DNA of 22,048 nucleotides from Pseudomonadota bacterium (GTDB lineage Bacteria; Desulfobacterota; Desulfobacteria; Desulfobacterales; Desulfobacteraceae): positions 1 through 22,048 of the forward strand of contig JAHJDU010000571.1 of assembly GCA_018812385.1 (NCBI GenBank), read 5' to 3'. The notes beneath the pieces were generated by a model that was given only the letters and a program-made list of their open reading frames with translations, made no database searches and was not told where the DNA came from. Made by a program: the position numbers and the translations under genes. How positions within the stretch are numbered: position 1 is the stretch's first letter; each line of letters begins with the position of its first letter. Below, piece after piece: positions 8,287-15,996 of this stretch.

Positions 8287-8968
8287 TCATAATCTCCAGC
8301 ATGGTAACATCCAGTTCTTTTTTATCCAGAAGATAACCCTTTTTGCAATCCTGCCCGTCTATCACAAAGGAATCTTTCTTTTCCGAGAATTTCCCAAAAA
8401 CAAGTATCTGGCTGCAAAATTTTGATACCTCAATGAGATTGTGGGAAATATATAAAAACATCTTGTCAGAAAACAATTCTTTAATGGCAAGAATTATGGT
8501 CTCTCTTAGTTTCTCATCAACATTGGCAAGACTTTCATCCAGAATTAAAAGATCAAAATCCTGCACAAGATACCTGATAAGATTCATCCTGTTCTGCTGG
8601 CCCATGGAAAGCTTAGAAAATCGTGAACCCAGCACATCATTTAATTCAAAAATCTCTATTAATTGTTCTTTTAACGATTGTTTTTCAGGTGAGGTCACTT
8701 TGTTCAGATGGTTTCCAGTACTTGACCAGCCGGGAAGCCGTTCCAGATTATAGGAGTAAAGGATGGTATCCATATTCTCCGTGACGATATCTTTTGCACC
8801 CCGAAACTTTGAATTGGCAATAAGTTTTGCAAGAGATGTTTTCCCAACTCCTGACGGGCCGAACAATGCTTTGAATCCCGGGTTTTGTATGGAAAAGGAA
8901 AGATTGTTAATGACGGCAATCCTGCTGCCCGGGTATGTGAAATTCAGACTATTACATTCAAGACGCAT
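8276..8968 (-). CDS. ABC transporter ATP-binding protein with atypical Q-loop
   Basis: This is the ATPase of the importer, 230 residues from the ATG at 8968, which is preceded by GGAG at 8975-8978. An upstream in-frame TTG at 8980 is less likely. Visible are an A-loop aromatic (FTYPG), Walker A GPSGVGKTS (residues 37-45), signature LSMGQ (120-124; the family reads LSGGQ), Walker B DLLILDE (139-145), the D-loop and the switch His in YISHN (His176). In the Q-loop region, ILYSYNLERLPGW aligns with the usual FQEPRLLPW but has Tyr in place of the Gln. The protein is first in a coupled three-gene operon. The call as an importer ATPase is secure; whether the altered Q-loop affects coupling is unknown. 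Confidence 0.9.
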   Translation of the reverse strand: MRLECNSLNFTYPGSRIAVINNLSFSIQNPGFKALFGPSGVGKTSLAKLIANSKFRGAKDIVTENMDTILYSYNLERLPGWSSTGNHLNKVTSPEKQSLKEQLIEIFELNDVLGSRFSKLSMGQQNRMNLIRYLVQDFDLLILDESLANVDEKLRETIILAIKELFSDKMFLYISHNLIEVSKFCSQILVFGKFSEKKDSFVIDGQDCKKGYLLDKKELDVTMLEIMNAF

Positions 8969-9072
8969 GTATGACTCCAAGATATTATCCTATGAAAATC
9001 AATCTACACTTACCGATCTTTTCCTTAAAAATCAATATCCAGACCCATTAATTATGATATATAGATCTGTAC

Positions 9073-9078
9073 TATAAT
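9073..9078 (+). promoter_or_regulatory. Possible -10 element upstream of the EamA gene
   Basis: A perfect TATAAT lies 62 bases before the EamA start codon in the divergent 172-base intergenic region. No good -35 is visible at 16-18 bases upstream (AATTAT or TAATTA only), so this is a weak call. Confidence 0.3.
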
Positions 9079-9140
9079 GGATTAAATTGATAAAGAATTA
9101 GGCAGATGTTGATTTCAATTTAGATATTTTAGGTGCTCAA

Positions 9141-9986
9141 ATGTCCCTCACTGTAATGTTAATTGTTTTACTTGCAGCAACACTGCATGCATCATGGAAC
9201 TTCCTGATTAAACAAAAAGCGGATAAACACATAAGCATGACCGCAGTGGTTTTGGGCCACATTCCTTTCGGCCTGGTCGCACTTATATTCTCGCCGTTTC
9301 CAAAATTTGAATCATTTCCTTACGTAATCATTGGAGCATTGCTACATACTGGTTATCAATTATTTCTTCTATATTCGTATCGTATTGGTGATTTAAGCCA
9401 GGTGTACCCTTTGGCTCGTGGTGTAGCTCCTTTAATTGTAACTGGTATTTCTGTTACATTTCTGGGAGTTAATCTTGACCAGATAGAGCTTTTAGCAATA
9501 ATCATAATTGGTACTGGGATTATGAGTTTAACCTTGGTTCGACGAAGTGACGGTTTAAGAAATAATCGTGCTGCGTTGCTATCAATTGCAACTGGAGGAT
9601 TTATTGCTGCTTATTCTCTGGTGGACGGTATGGGTGCTCGTGTAGCCACTACTGCACTTGGGTTTTACGGGAGTCTATCACTTTTAAATGCTCTATTTTT
9701 TACCATAATAATAAAAATTATACGTCCAGGTATTATTAAAAACATGATTTTTAATAATTATAAGTTGGCGTTGACTGGGGGTTGTGCTTCATTTACAGCA
9801 TATGCACTGGTAATCTGGGCCTTTACAATGGCTCCTATTGCAATGGTTACAGCGTTGAGAGAGACAAGTATCATATTTGCCCTTCTATTGGGCGTCTTTG
9901 TACTCAAAGAACGACTTGATTTAATAAAAATAATTGCATCCATGGTTACAATTCTTGGTGTCGGATTATTGCGTATTAATAACTGA
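9141..9986 (+). CDS. EamA-family (DMT) transporter
   Basis: This 281-residue membrane protein has about ten hydrophobic segments in two EamA repeats, the drug/metabolite transporter layout. The first repeat opens LAATLHASWNFLIKQKADK and includes YSYRIGDLSQVYPLARGVAP; the second includes YALVIWAFTMAPIAMVTALRE and closes FVLKERLDLIKIIASMVTILGVGLL, the usual EamA end motif with a conserved Glu-Arg. Such proteins export amino acids or other small metabolites; the substrate cannot be assigned. The gene is more A+T-rich than the ABC operon next door. The MFS gene follows after 12 bases, suggesting one transcript carrying two transporters. Confidence 0.88.
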   Translation: MSLTVMLIVLLAATLHASWNFLIKQKADKHISMTAVVLGHIPFGLVALIFSPFPKFESFPYVIIGALLHTGYQLFLLYSYRIGDLSQVYPLARGVAPLIVTGISVTFLGVNLDQIELLAIIIIGTGIMSLTLVRRSDGLRNNRAALLSIATGGFIAAYSLVDGMGARVATTALGFYGSLSLLNALFFTIIIKIIRPGIIKNMIFNNYKLALTGGCASFTAYALVIWAFTMAPIAMVTALRETSIIFALLLGVFVLKERLDLIKIIASMVTILGVGLLRINN

Positions 9987-9998
9987 AAATGGTTTAAA

Positions 9999-11201
9999 AT
10001 GAAAAATAAAATACATAACAAATCAGAGAATCATGGCGATGACACAATCGAATCACAACTTGGGCCCCTGTTTTTCCTGACATCAATTTTTTTCCTGAAT
10101 TTTACCATCCGGATAGTTATTTCACCTTTACTGCCTACCATATTAGCCGACATGAACCTGACTCATGAACAAGCCGGCTCTTTTTTCTTAATATCTGCAT
10201 CCGGATATTTTATCTCATTATTATGCTCAGGATTTGTCTCCTCACGAATTAAACATAAAAAAACAATTGTTTTTTCGGCAGTAGCAACCGGCATTGCATT
10301 TTTAGTTACAGGTCTAAGCCAGAGTCTGTTGAGTATGCGCATAGGATTATTTGTTGTAGGCATGACATCAGCATTGTACCTTCCTTCAGGAATAGCCATG
10401 CTGACATCTTCAATCAGTAGCCGGAATTGGGGAAAAGCAATCGGCATACATGAATTGGCCCCTAACCTAAGTTTTCTACTGGCACCGATGACCTGTGAAG
10501 GGTTGCTGCTGTGGCTCTCATGGAGAAGCGTTCTTGTTGTTATCGGAGGGACTTCTATTTTATTTGGCATTGCCTTTTTTAAGTTTTCCACTGTAAAAGA
10601 TTTTCCTGGAGAATCACCTGTGCTGAAATCGTTTTTGCCCCTCATCGCTACTCCCTCTTTCTGGATGATGATAGTATTGTTCAGCTTAGGGGTAACCGGG
10701 GGCCTGGGGGTTTATTCGATGCTGCCATTATATCTTGTTAACGAGCATGGCATGCTTCAGTCCCAGGCAAATACATTGATTACTATGTCCAGAGTTTTAA
10801 CTTTGCCAATGGCACTATTGGTCGGATGGCTATCAGATCATTTTGGTCTCAAGCCGACACTGTCATTTGTACTGTTCCTTACAGGCATTTCAACTCTTTT
10901 AATCGGTGTGGCAGCAGATAGCCTCATACAAGTTATTATATTTTGCCAACCTTTGTTTGCTGTCTGTTTTTTCCCTCCTGCTTTTGCCGCTTTATCACAT
11001 ATCGGTTCTAAAGAAACCCGCAATATTGCTGTCTCTTTTACAATACCCATCGCTTTTCTGATAGGCGGGGGAGTGGTTCCAAATGTAATTGGATTTTTAG
11101 GAGAAAAAGGCTTTTTCCCCATGGGTTTTATCATTGCGGGCGGATTAATTCTTTCAGGTACTATTATTCCATTATTTCTTAAACTTCAGAAAAATAATTA
11201 G
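9999..11201 (+). CDS. Major facilitator superfamily transporter
   Basis: This 400-residue protein has twelve predicted hydrophobic segments with an MFS layout. The N-terminal half starts IRIVISPLLPTILADMNLTHEQAGSFF, followed by the loop 2-3 region FVSSRIKHKKTIVF where the usual GxxxDRxGRR motif is weak. The second half has the corresponding WLSDHFGLKPTL, a better match to that motif. It belongs among solute:proton symporters or exporters, but the substrate is not evident. It is 12 bases downstream of the EamA gene. The hairpin repeat begins 22 bases after its stop and could act as an end signal for this transcript. Confidence 0.87.
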   Translation: MKNKIHNKSENHGDDTIESQLGPLFFLTSIFFLNFTIRIVISPLLPTILADMNLTHEQAGSFFLISASGYFISLLCSGFVSSRIKHKKTIVFSAVATGIAFLVTGLSQSLLSMRIGLFVVGMTSALYLPSGIAMLTSSISSRNWGKAIGIHELAPNLSFLLAPMTCEGLLLWLSWRSVLVVIGGTSILFGIAFFKFSTVKDFPGESPVLKSFLPLIATPSFWMMIVLFSLGVTGGLGVYSMLPLYLVNEHGMLQSQANTLITMSRVLTLPMALLVGWLSDHFGLKPTLSFVLFLTGISTLLIGVAADSLIQVIIFCQPLFAVCFFPPAFAALSHIGSKETRNIAVSFTIPIAFLIGGGVVPNVIGFLGEKGFFPMGFIIAGGLILSGTIIPLFLKLQKNN

Positions 11202-11223
11202 ATAGTGCCTGACCGAAAACCCC

Positions 11224-11349
11224 GTGTTGGGACGAAAAATTGCCCATATACAAGGCGCAAGAAATCTTGAAACCGGAGTGTACTACTGTACATGAGGATT
11301 TCAGGATTTTGCAGCAACGCAGTAGATGGGTGAGTTTTCGTTCAAACAC
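11224..11349. repeat. 126-base imperfect inverted repeat, MITE-like hairpin
   Basis: The outer arms GTGTTGGGACGAAAA and the complement of TTTTCGTTCAAACAC pair with few mismatches. Pairing continues through CCCA/TGGG, GAAATCTTGAAACC/GGATTTCAGGATTTT and ends in an apex TGTAC-TACT-GTACA at 11279-11292. The centre of the outer arms and that of the apex agree within one base, so the whole 126 bases is one long hairpin. It encodes no protein. The form fits a non-autonomous mobile element or REP/ERIC-like intergenic repeat; copies elsewhere in the genome would be needed to prove mobility. Confidence 0.65.
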
Positions 11350-11381
11350 TAGATATATAAATGGTCCATTGAACCGCAGTA

Positions 11382-11939
11382 GATACTGTTATTGATCTCG
11401 GCTCAGGTGGAGGATTTGACTGCTTTCTTGCTGCAAAGGAAGTGGGTGAAAACGGGCGGGTTATCGGTGTGGACATGACTGTTGAAATGATCAGTCTGGC
11501 AAGAGAGAATAAGGTAAAAATGAAGGCAGACAATGTGGAATTCCGCCTTGGTGAGATTGAACACCTGCCAGTGGGAGACAATGCTGCAGACCTGATTATC
11601 TCCAATTGTGTGATCAATTTATCCCCTGAAAAACAACAGGTCTTTTCTGATGCATTTCGTGTTTTAAAACCAGGTGGAAGAATTGCCATATCCGATATTG
11701 TGGCCTTAAAACCACTGCCGGAAGATGTTAAACAGGATCTTTTGCTGGTATCAGCCTGCATCGGCGGGGCTGCCACTATAGAAGAGACAACACTTATGTT
11801 ACAAAAAGCAGGATATGAAAATATCCTGATTACACCTAAAAAAATCAGCCAGGAGTTAGTAGATGAATGGCTGCCTAAAAGCAGGGCCGGGGAATTTGTG
11901 ACGTCGGCTTATATTGAAGCCACGAAACCCTGTGTGTGA
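11382..11939 (+). pseudogene. arsM: 5'-truncated arsenite methyltransferase (arsM remnant)
   Basis: The frame encodes most of an ArsM-type SAM-dependent methyltransferase, which methylates As(III). It enters directly at the SAM-binding motif, VIDLGSGGGFDCFLAA, then GVDMTVEMI, EFRLGEIEHLPV, SNCVINLSP (a conserved As-binding Cys) and VLKPGGRIAISDIV, and ends with ACIGGAAT (a second conserved Cys) and a normal C-terminus. The N-terminal part, about 60-80 residues including another As-binding Cys, is missing: in frame there is a stop at 11370. The only start inside, a GTG at 11442, would remove the SAM motif, so a working enzyme is unlikely. The break lies 33 bases after the hairpin repeat and shares a 10-base sequence with it. 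Confidence 0.82.
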
Positions 11940-11989
11940 TACTGGGCATAAAAGCCGGGTTGCGGCAAGTGTATTGGCAGATGAAGAAT

Positions 11990-12835
11990 TTAAAAGATTT
12001 TTTCCTCTTTAAACGTCACCATACCCTCCTTAAGAAAAATTCTTACCAGAGACAAATGCATATTTTCACTGCCCAGATTTTCATAATACAGGAACATGTT
12101 GTCATCGTTGCTATGATTGATAGAAGACAAAGAACCACACATAAACTGAGTAAAAGAATTCCCGCTATATAAATCAGTTGTTTGCATGAGTTCCAGTTCA
12201 TGGGTATGGCCGCAAAAAATATTTTCAATATGATGCTCATGTACAAAATCAATAACCGAAGACGAGTTTTTTAAAGGACACTCGTCAGTCCCCAAAACGG
12301 AATGATGGATCAGCAGCAGGGGCAAATCATATTCCATCTGTTTGATCTTCTTGGAAACCGCGTTCAGAACTTCTTTTTCAACATATCCTTCATCCCTGTA
12401 CAATTCATTGGAATCAATGCTGATAATCAAAACAATCTGTCCGTTTATTGAAATGGATTTAACAAAATTGATGTCTGTGAAATTGTCCCGAACCCTGGTT
12501 ATTTTCCGGTCCAAAAACAGATGCTGTTTATTGGTTTTCTCCATTTCAGGAATGTAAATGATTTCGGGATTGTAAATATATTTTCGGAATAATTCATGGG
12601 ATCGCATATTCCTTTTGTCATGGTTGCCAATGATAGAAATGACATTTTTGCACTTGATCGCTTTTAAGAAGCGTCCTGCCTTGATATATTCATCTTCCAG
12701 TCCATCAGTTGTACTGTCTCCGGTATTGATAACGATATCGGCGTCAAATGAATTGATCTTTTTTATAAGAATTTTGTCGTTTCCGTCCCAGTGTCTGGGA
12801 CCGAAATGAAGATCTGAGATGTGTAAAACATTCAT
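11990..12835 (-). CDS. Calcineurin-like metallophosphoesterase
   Basis: This 281-residue cytosolic enzyme has the full two-metal phosphoesterase motif set: DLH (residues 8-10), GD (39-40), GNHD (70-73), HH (177-178) and GHTH (209-212). This resembles CpdA/Icc-type 3',5'-cyclic nucleotide phosphodiesterases, but the family also covers nucleases and phospholipid headgroup hydrolases, so the substrate is open. The start at 12835 is supported by AGGAG ending 7 bases upstream. The gene is isolated on its strand, and its end lies 50 bases from the arsM remnant. It is divergent from the cytidylyltransferase operon, 408 bases away, so a functional link to it is only a guess. Confidence 0.88.
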   Translation of the reverse strand: MNVLHISDLHFGPRHWDGNDKILIKKINSFDADIVINTGDSTTDGLEDEYIKAGRFLKAIKCKNVISIIGNHDKRNMRSHELFRKYIYNPEIIYIPEMEKTNKQHLFLDRKITRVRDNFTDINFVKSISINGQIVLIISIDSNELYRDEGYVEKEVLNAVSKKIKQMEYDLPLLLIHHSVLGTDECPLKNSSSVIDFVHEHHIENIFCGHTHELELMQTTDLYSGNSFTQFMCGSLSSINHSNDDNMFLYYENLGSENMHLSLVRIFLKEGMVTFKEEKIF

Positions 12836-13243
12836 GCATGACTCCTGGTTAACAACAAAGGTTTATAACACTTTAAATCAAAACACTTCTTTACAACTAT
12901 AGTGATGCATGCGCAATGGGCACACCATATTTTAATGATTGGGTTAAGAAGACTATTTCATTCAGGGCTTGAGCAGCGGTTATTCACTGCAAAAAAAATG
13001 CCAGTCAGACAACAAAAAGATATAGTCCTTGACATTTACCAGTATTATTATACCATGGGCGCAGTTGTACCGTTAAAAATGACGTACAAACGTTTTTGCC
13101 TTACGGTGTATATCCTTGATCTCCAAATGTGGTCTACTCCTCTAAGTTAGAAGCTATTATTTTTTTTGAACAATTTGCTTGTTGTACAAAAAATTTCATC
13201 CTCGAAAAAGAGTGTTATTTTTTGAATCCATTAACTCTTTAAA
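12836..13243. other. 408-base divergent intergenic region without a convincing gene
   Basis: The region separates the minus-strand phosphoesterase from the plus-strand cytidylyltransferase operon. It contains an open frame of 82 codons at 12902-13150 that resembles nothing I know and lacks a ribosome site. It also holds a possible promoter (13029-13056), a short palindrome TTGTACAA near 13184 and a small stem AAAGAGT/ACTCTTT (13207-13213 with 13234-13240) just before the operon start. I see no RNA gene. Confidence 0.5.
13029..13056 (+). promoter_or_regulatory. Possible promoter of the cytidylyltransferase operon
   Basis: A perfect -35 TTGACA (13029-13034) is followed after 16 bases by TACCAT, a weak -10. 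This would leave a leader of about 180 bases. The -35 is convincing, the -10 is not. Confidence 0.3.
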
Positions 13244-14113
13244 ATGAGGCGGCTTATGCTTTTAACCAATAACCCTTATCACAAAAAGCGTATCACAACC
13301 GCTTTACTCCTTGCAGCCGGTACTGGAAGCCGCCTGTTCCCCCTGACACAAAAATCACCCAAATGCCTTACCCTTGTTAATGAAACCTCCATATTGGAAC
13401 GATTGATCAAAGGCTTGAATCAACATGGTTTCAAACGGCTGGTTGTGGTCACCGGCCATCTGGAAGACTGCATTCGTAATTTTCTGGGAACCCGGGCTGG
13501 GAACATTAAAATCGAATATGTTTTCAGCCCGTTATACAAAACAACCAACAATATATATTCGTTATGGATGGCCCGGGAAATTATCAATGAACCATTTGTG
13601 CTCATTGAAAGCGATCTTGTTTTTAACCCGTCTTTATTGACAGACATGCTTTACCCTGACAGGATTGCCATTGCCAGAATGAAGCCTTGGCTGAACGGTT
13701 CGACCGTCACAATCAATCCATCCAACACTGTTGATGCATTTCATAGTGATGCAAAAAACAATTCAAAACAAACCCGATATAAGACAGTTAATATTTACAG
13801 CCTTTCGGTTTCATCATGGTACCGGGTTATCGAAAAACTGAACCAGTATATTTTTGCCGGCAGGGTCAATGATTATTACGAAGCCGTGTTTCGACAAATG
13901 GTGGCAGAAAAATCATTATCCTTTAAAGCGGTCTTTTTTGACCAAAAGCCCTGGTATGAAATTGACACAATAGAAGATCTTGCATCTGCTGAAAAGTTGT
14001 TTCCAGCAAGAATAAGCAAACCGCTTCCCGTTTATGGTTTAAAACCTATTCGTTTAGAAGATGAAGACCTGTACGCCCGGAACCCCTTTGTAAAAGGAAG
14101 CCTATATGCCTGA
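13244..14113 (+). CDS. Cytidylyltransferase of the LicC/PntC type
   Basis: This 289-residue protein is a small sugar-nucleotidyltransferase-fold enzyme. It has the CTP-binding signature LAAGTGSRLFPLT with PK (residues 23-40), the TNNIYSLWMAREI segment seen in phosphocholine and aminoethylphosphonate cytidylyltransferases, the metal-site ESD (122-124), KTVNIYSLS and a WYEIDTIEDL end motif. Known relatives attach CMP to phosphocholine (LicC) or 2-aminoethylphosphonate (PntC). The choice between them cannot be made from sequence alone, but the aminotransferase next door fits the PntC side. The start may be the ATG at 13256, which has AGGCGG just before it; the one at 13244 has no ribosome site. 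The stop overlaps the aminotransferase start by 8 bases. Confidence 0.82.
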   Translation: MRRLMLLTNNPYHKKRITTALLLAAGTGSRLFPLTQKSPKCLTLVNETSILERLIKGLNQHGFKRLVVVTGHLEDCIRNFLGTRAGNIKIEYVFSPLYKTTNNIYSLWMAREIINEPFVLIESDLVFNPSLLTDMLYPDRIAIARMKPWLNGSTVTINPSNTVDAFHSDAKNNSKQTRYKTVNIYSLSVSSWYRVIEKLNQYIFAGRVNDYYEAVFRQMVAEKSLSFKAVFFDQKPWYEIDTIEDLASAEKLFPARISKPLPVYGLKPIRLEDEDLYARNPFVKGSLYA

Positions 14114-15227
14114 TCCTGTTTATAAAAATCAGATAGAAAAATATGAATATATTTCAGGTCAGCATGGCGGATACTATCGCCATGATTTTATTGATCATGC
14201 GTATTTATATAACCTTTACTTCCCACCGGAAGAGGTTTTTACCTGCTTTAAAAACCGAATCCATGACCTTGTCCTGAACTACCCTGTTGCACAGGATGTC
14301 CTTGCTTCTCTTGTGGGTAAGCTGATCAATCAAAAGCCTGAGCACATTGTTGTCGGCAATGGTGCAGCAGAACTGATTAAAATAGTCTCAGGGCAAATTG
14401 CCAAAAAAATAGTTGTCCCAGTGCCATCGTTCAACGAATATGTGAATGCCGCACCCAAGGGATGTGCCATTGAATTTCCCCTTGAGAGTCCTTCTTTTCA
14501 ATTGGATGTGGATAAATTTGCGGCTCATATCATTAAAACCGGTGCAGATATTGCAGTTGTGGTCACACCAAACAATCCAACCGCCATGGCCGTTCCCAAG
14601 TCCGACCTGATACGTCTGGCCCAAAAATTGTCCGGCCATGACTGTCTATTGATCATTGATGAGTCTTTTATTGATTTTGTTCAGGACCCCAATCAGAAAT
14701 CTGGTCAGACATCCATGGAAGATCAAATCGAGATGTATCCCAATATCGCCATTTTTAAAAGCATGAGCAAGGCATACGGCATCTGTGGCCTTCGGATCGG
14801 CTATCTTTTGACAAGAAACTCTAAATTTGCCAAAGCAGTCCGTCAGGGCATTCATATCTGGAACATAAATGGATTTGCAGAAGAATTTTTAAGGATTCTA
14901 CCTGATTATCGTGACGTCTTCATTAAAAGCTGTGAGCAGGTTAAAAAGGATCGGGATAAACTATATCAGGATCTGTCGACTTTTTCAGGATTCACAGTTT
15001 ATAAGCCGGATGCCAATTTTATTTTTTGCCGATTGCCGGACACAGGGCTGAATGGGCCTGAGTTAACAAAAAGATTATTTATTGAACATAATATGTACAT
15101 CAAACACTGTCAGGGTAAAACCATGCCCGATGCGGACCGATATATCCGTATTGCAGCCCGGACAGAAGAAGAGAACACCAACCTGGTGGATGCGCTGGCA
15201 TCCATGCTTGGGAATAAAAATAATTAA
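14106..15227 (+). CDS. HisC-like PLP-dependent aminotransferase in the cytidylyltransferase operon
   Basis: This 373-residue protein is a fold-type I class I/II aminotransferase, similar to histidinol-phosphate aminotransferases. Visible are GNGAAELI (residues 84-91), NNPT (156-159), DESF with the cofactor-ring Asp (185-188), SMSKAYG with the PLP lysine Lys222 and GLRIGY (228-233). A separate biosynthetic role is likely because no other his gene is present and the N-terminus, with QHGGYYRHDFIDHAYLYNLYFPPEE, is not that of HisC. It overlaps the cytidylyltransferase by 8 bases. From memory, cytidylyltransferase-aminotransferase fusions occur in phosphonate clusters, and this looks like the unfused version. 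It could make or consume an amino-alcohol phosphonate; the substrate is inferred only. Confidence 0.78.
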   Translation: MPDPVYKNQIEKYEYISGQHGGYYRHDFIDHAYLYNLYFPPEEVFTCFKNRIHDLVLNYPVAQDVLASLVGKLINQKPEHIVVGNGAAELIKIVSGQIAKKIVVPVPSFNEYVNAAPKGCAIEFPLESPSFQLDVDKFAAHIIKTGADIAVVVTPNNPTAMAVPKSDLIRLAQKLSGHDCLLIIDESFIDFVQDPNQKSGQTSMEDQIEMYPNIAIFKSMSKAYGICGLRIGYLLTRNSKFAKAVRQGIHIWNINGFAEEFLRILPDYRDVFIKSCEQVKKDRDKLYQDLSTFSGFTVYKPDANFIFCRLPDTGLNGPELTKRLFIEHNMYIKHCQGKTMPDADRYIRIAARTEEENTNLVDALASMLGNKNN

Positions 15228-15232
15228 AGAGG
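15228..15232 (+). promoter_or_regulatory. Ribosome-binding site deciding the phosphatidyltransferase start
   Basis: AGAGG lies 6 bases before the ATG at 15239. It supports that ATG over the TTG three bases earlier. Confidence 0.65.
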
Positions 15233-15238
15233 ACCTTG

Positions 15239-15889
15239 ATGAGCACATCACAATCTAAACCTTCGCACCAGACCGGAATGCTCTGGTTTGCGAAAGATCT
15301 GCCCAATATCTGTTCTCTTGCAGGGCTTTTATGTGCACTGCTGGGGATATACTTTGCCGTTTTAAAAAATTTTCCAGCCGCCATTATCGGGATGATATGG
15401 GCAGTCCTTTTTGACTGGGGAGATGGTATTATTGCCCAAAAAATAGCGGGTAGAACGGATGACCAAAAGAATTTCGGAGCACAGCTGGATTCATTGATTG
15501 ATATGGTAAGCTTTGGTATTTGTCCTGCTGTTTTTCTTTTAAGCTATGGAGAGTTCAGTGCATGGTTTTTACCGGGCGCCTTTGTCATCGTTGCCACCAG
15601 TGCAATACGGTTGAGCTATTTCAATATTTTCGGTCTTGTAGACAGTACCACGTATAAGGGGCTTGCGCTGGACAACAATATTATTGTTTTTGCTTTTGTT
15701 TTTCTGTTTGAACCTTTATTCAGCACTGCAACTTTTTCAATTCTGCTTTATATGATGTTCATGATCATGGCCGGGTTTAATCTTTCCCCGCTGCGAACAC
15801 CAAAATTTGCCGGCAGATGGTTTTATGTACTCATGGTTTATACTGTGGCATTGACAATTATCTACTCTGGGTTTTTATTTTTATTATAA
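15239..15889 (+). CDS. CDP-alcohol phosphatidyltransferase with variant active-site motif
   Basis: This 216-residue membrane enzyme transfers a CMP-linked headgroup or phosphatidyl group to an alcohol, releasing CMP. Several hydrophobic segments surround the active site. The metal-binding motif is recognisable: Asp59, Asp62-Gly63, Ala66, Gly80, Asp84 and Asp88 (DWGDGIIAQ...FGAQLDSLID). All four aspartates are present, but the usual Arg after Ala is Gln67 and the loop before the Gly is 12 residues, not 8. The following SFGICPA resembles phosphatidylserine synthase-type members. It starts 11 bases after the aminotransferase stop and completes the operon. The natural reading is that it uses the CMP-activated product of the cytidylyltransferase to build an unusual phospho- or phosphonolipid. 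Confidence 0.82.
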   Translation: MSTSQSKPSHQTGMLWFAKDLPNICSLAGLLCALLGIYFAVLKNFPAAIIGMIWAVLFDWGDGIIAQKIAGRTDDQKNFGAQLDSLIDMVSFGICPAVFLLSYGEFSAWFLPGAFVIVATSAIRLSYFNIFGLVDSTTYKGLALDNNIIVFAFVFLFEPLFSTATFSILLYMMFMIMAGFNLSPLRTPKFAGRWFYVLMVYTVALTIIYSGFLFLL

Positions 15890-15996
15890 GCCTTGCCCTC
15901 TTAACGATAACTGAAACCATAGTACCACAAGTATTTAACCGATTGTCCACATATCTTGTCATTTGGCATGTTACTGGCTCAAGTTTGTATTTTTCC

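Noticed and set aside
8969..9140. A thiamin (TPP) riboswitch upstream of the NMT1/THI5-like ABC operon
   Set aside because: The leader on the minus strand was read for the CTGAGA and ACCTGAT-type consensus elements and neither is present, so nothing supports a TPP switch.
11940..12000. A short plus-strand stretch reading VAASVLADEEFKRFFPL
   Set aside because: It looks slightly protein-like, but it is too short, has no start and overlaps the end of the phosphoesterase gene; I cannot tie it to a family.
12784..12800. A small perfect hairpin, GTCCCAG-TGT-CTGGGAC
   Set aside because: It lies within the metallophosphoesterase coding sequence (residues GPRHWDG) near conserved motifs, so codon needs explain it as well as any function.
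12902..13150. An 82-codon open frame on the plus strand
   Set aside because: It has no ribosome site, resembles no family I know, and a possible promoter lies inside it. It is more likely a chance frame in the intergenic region.
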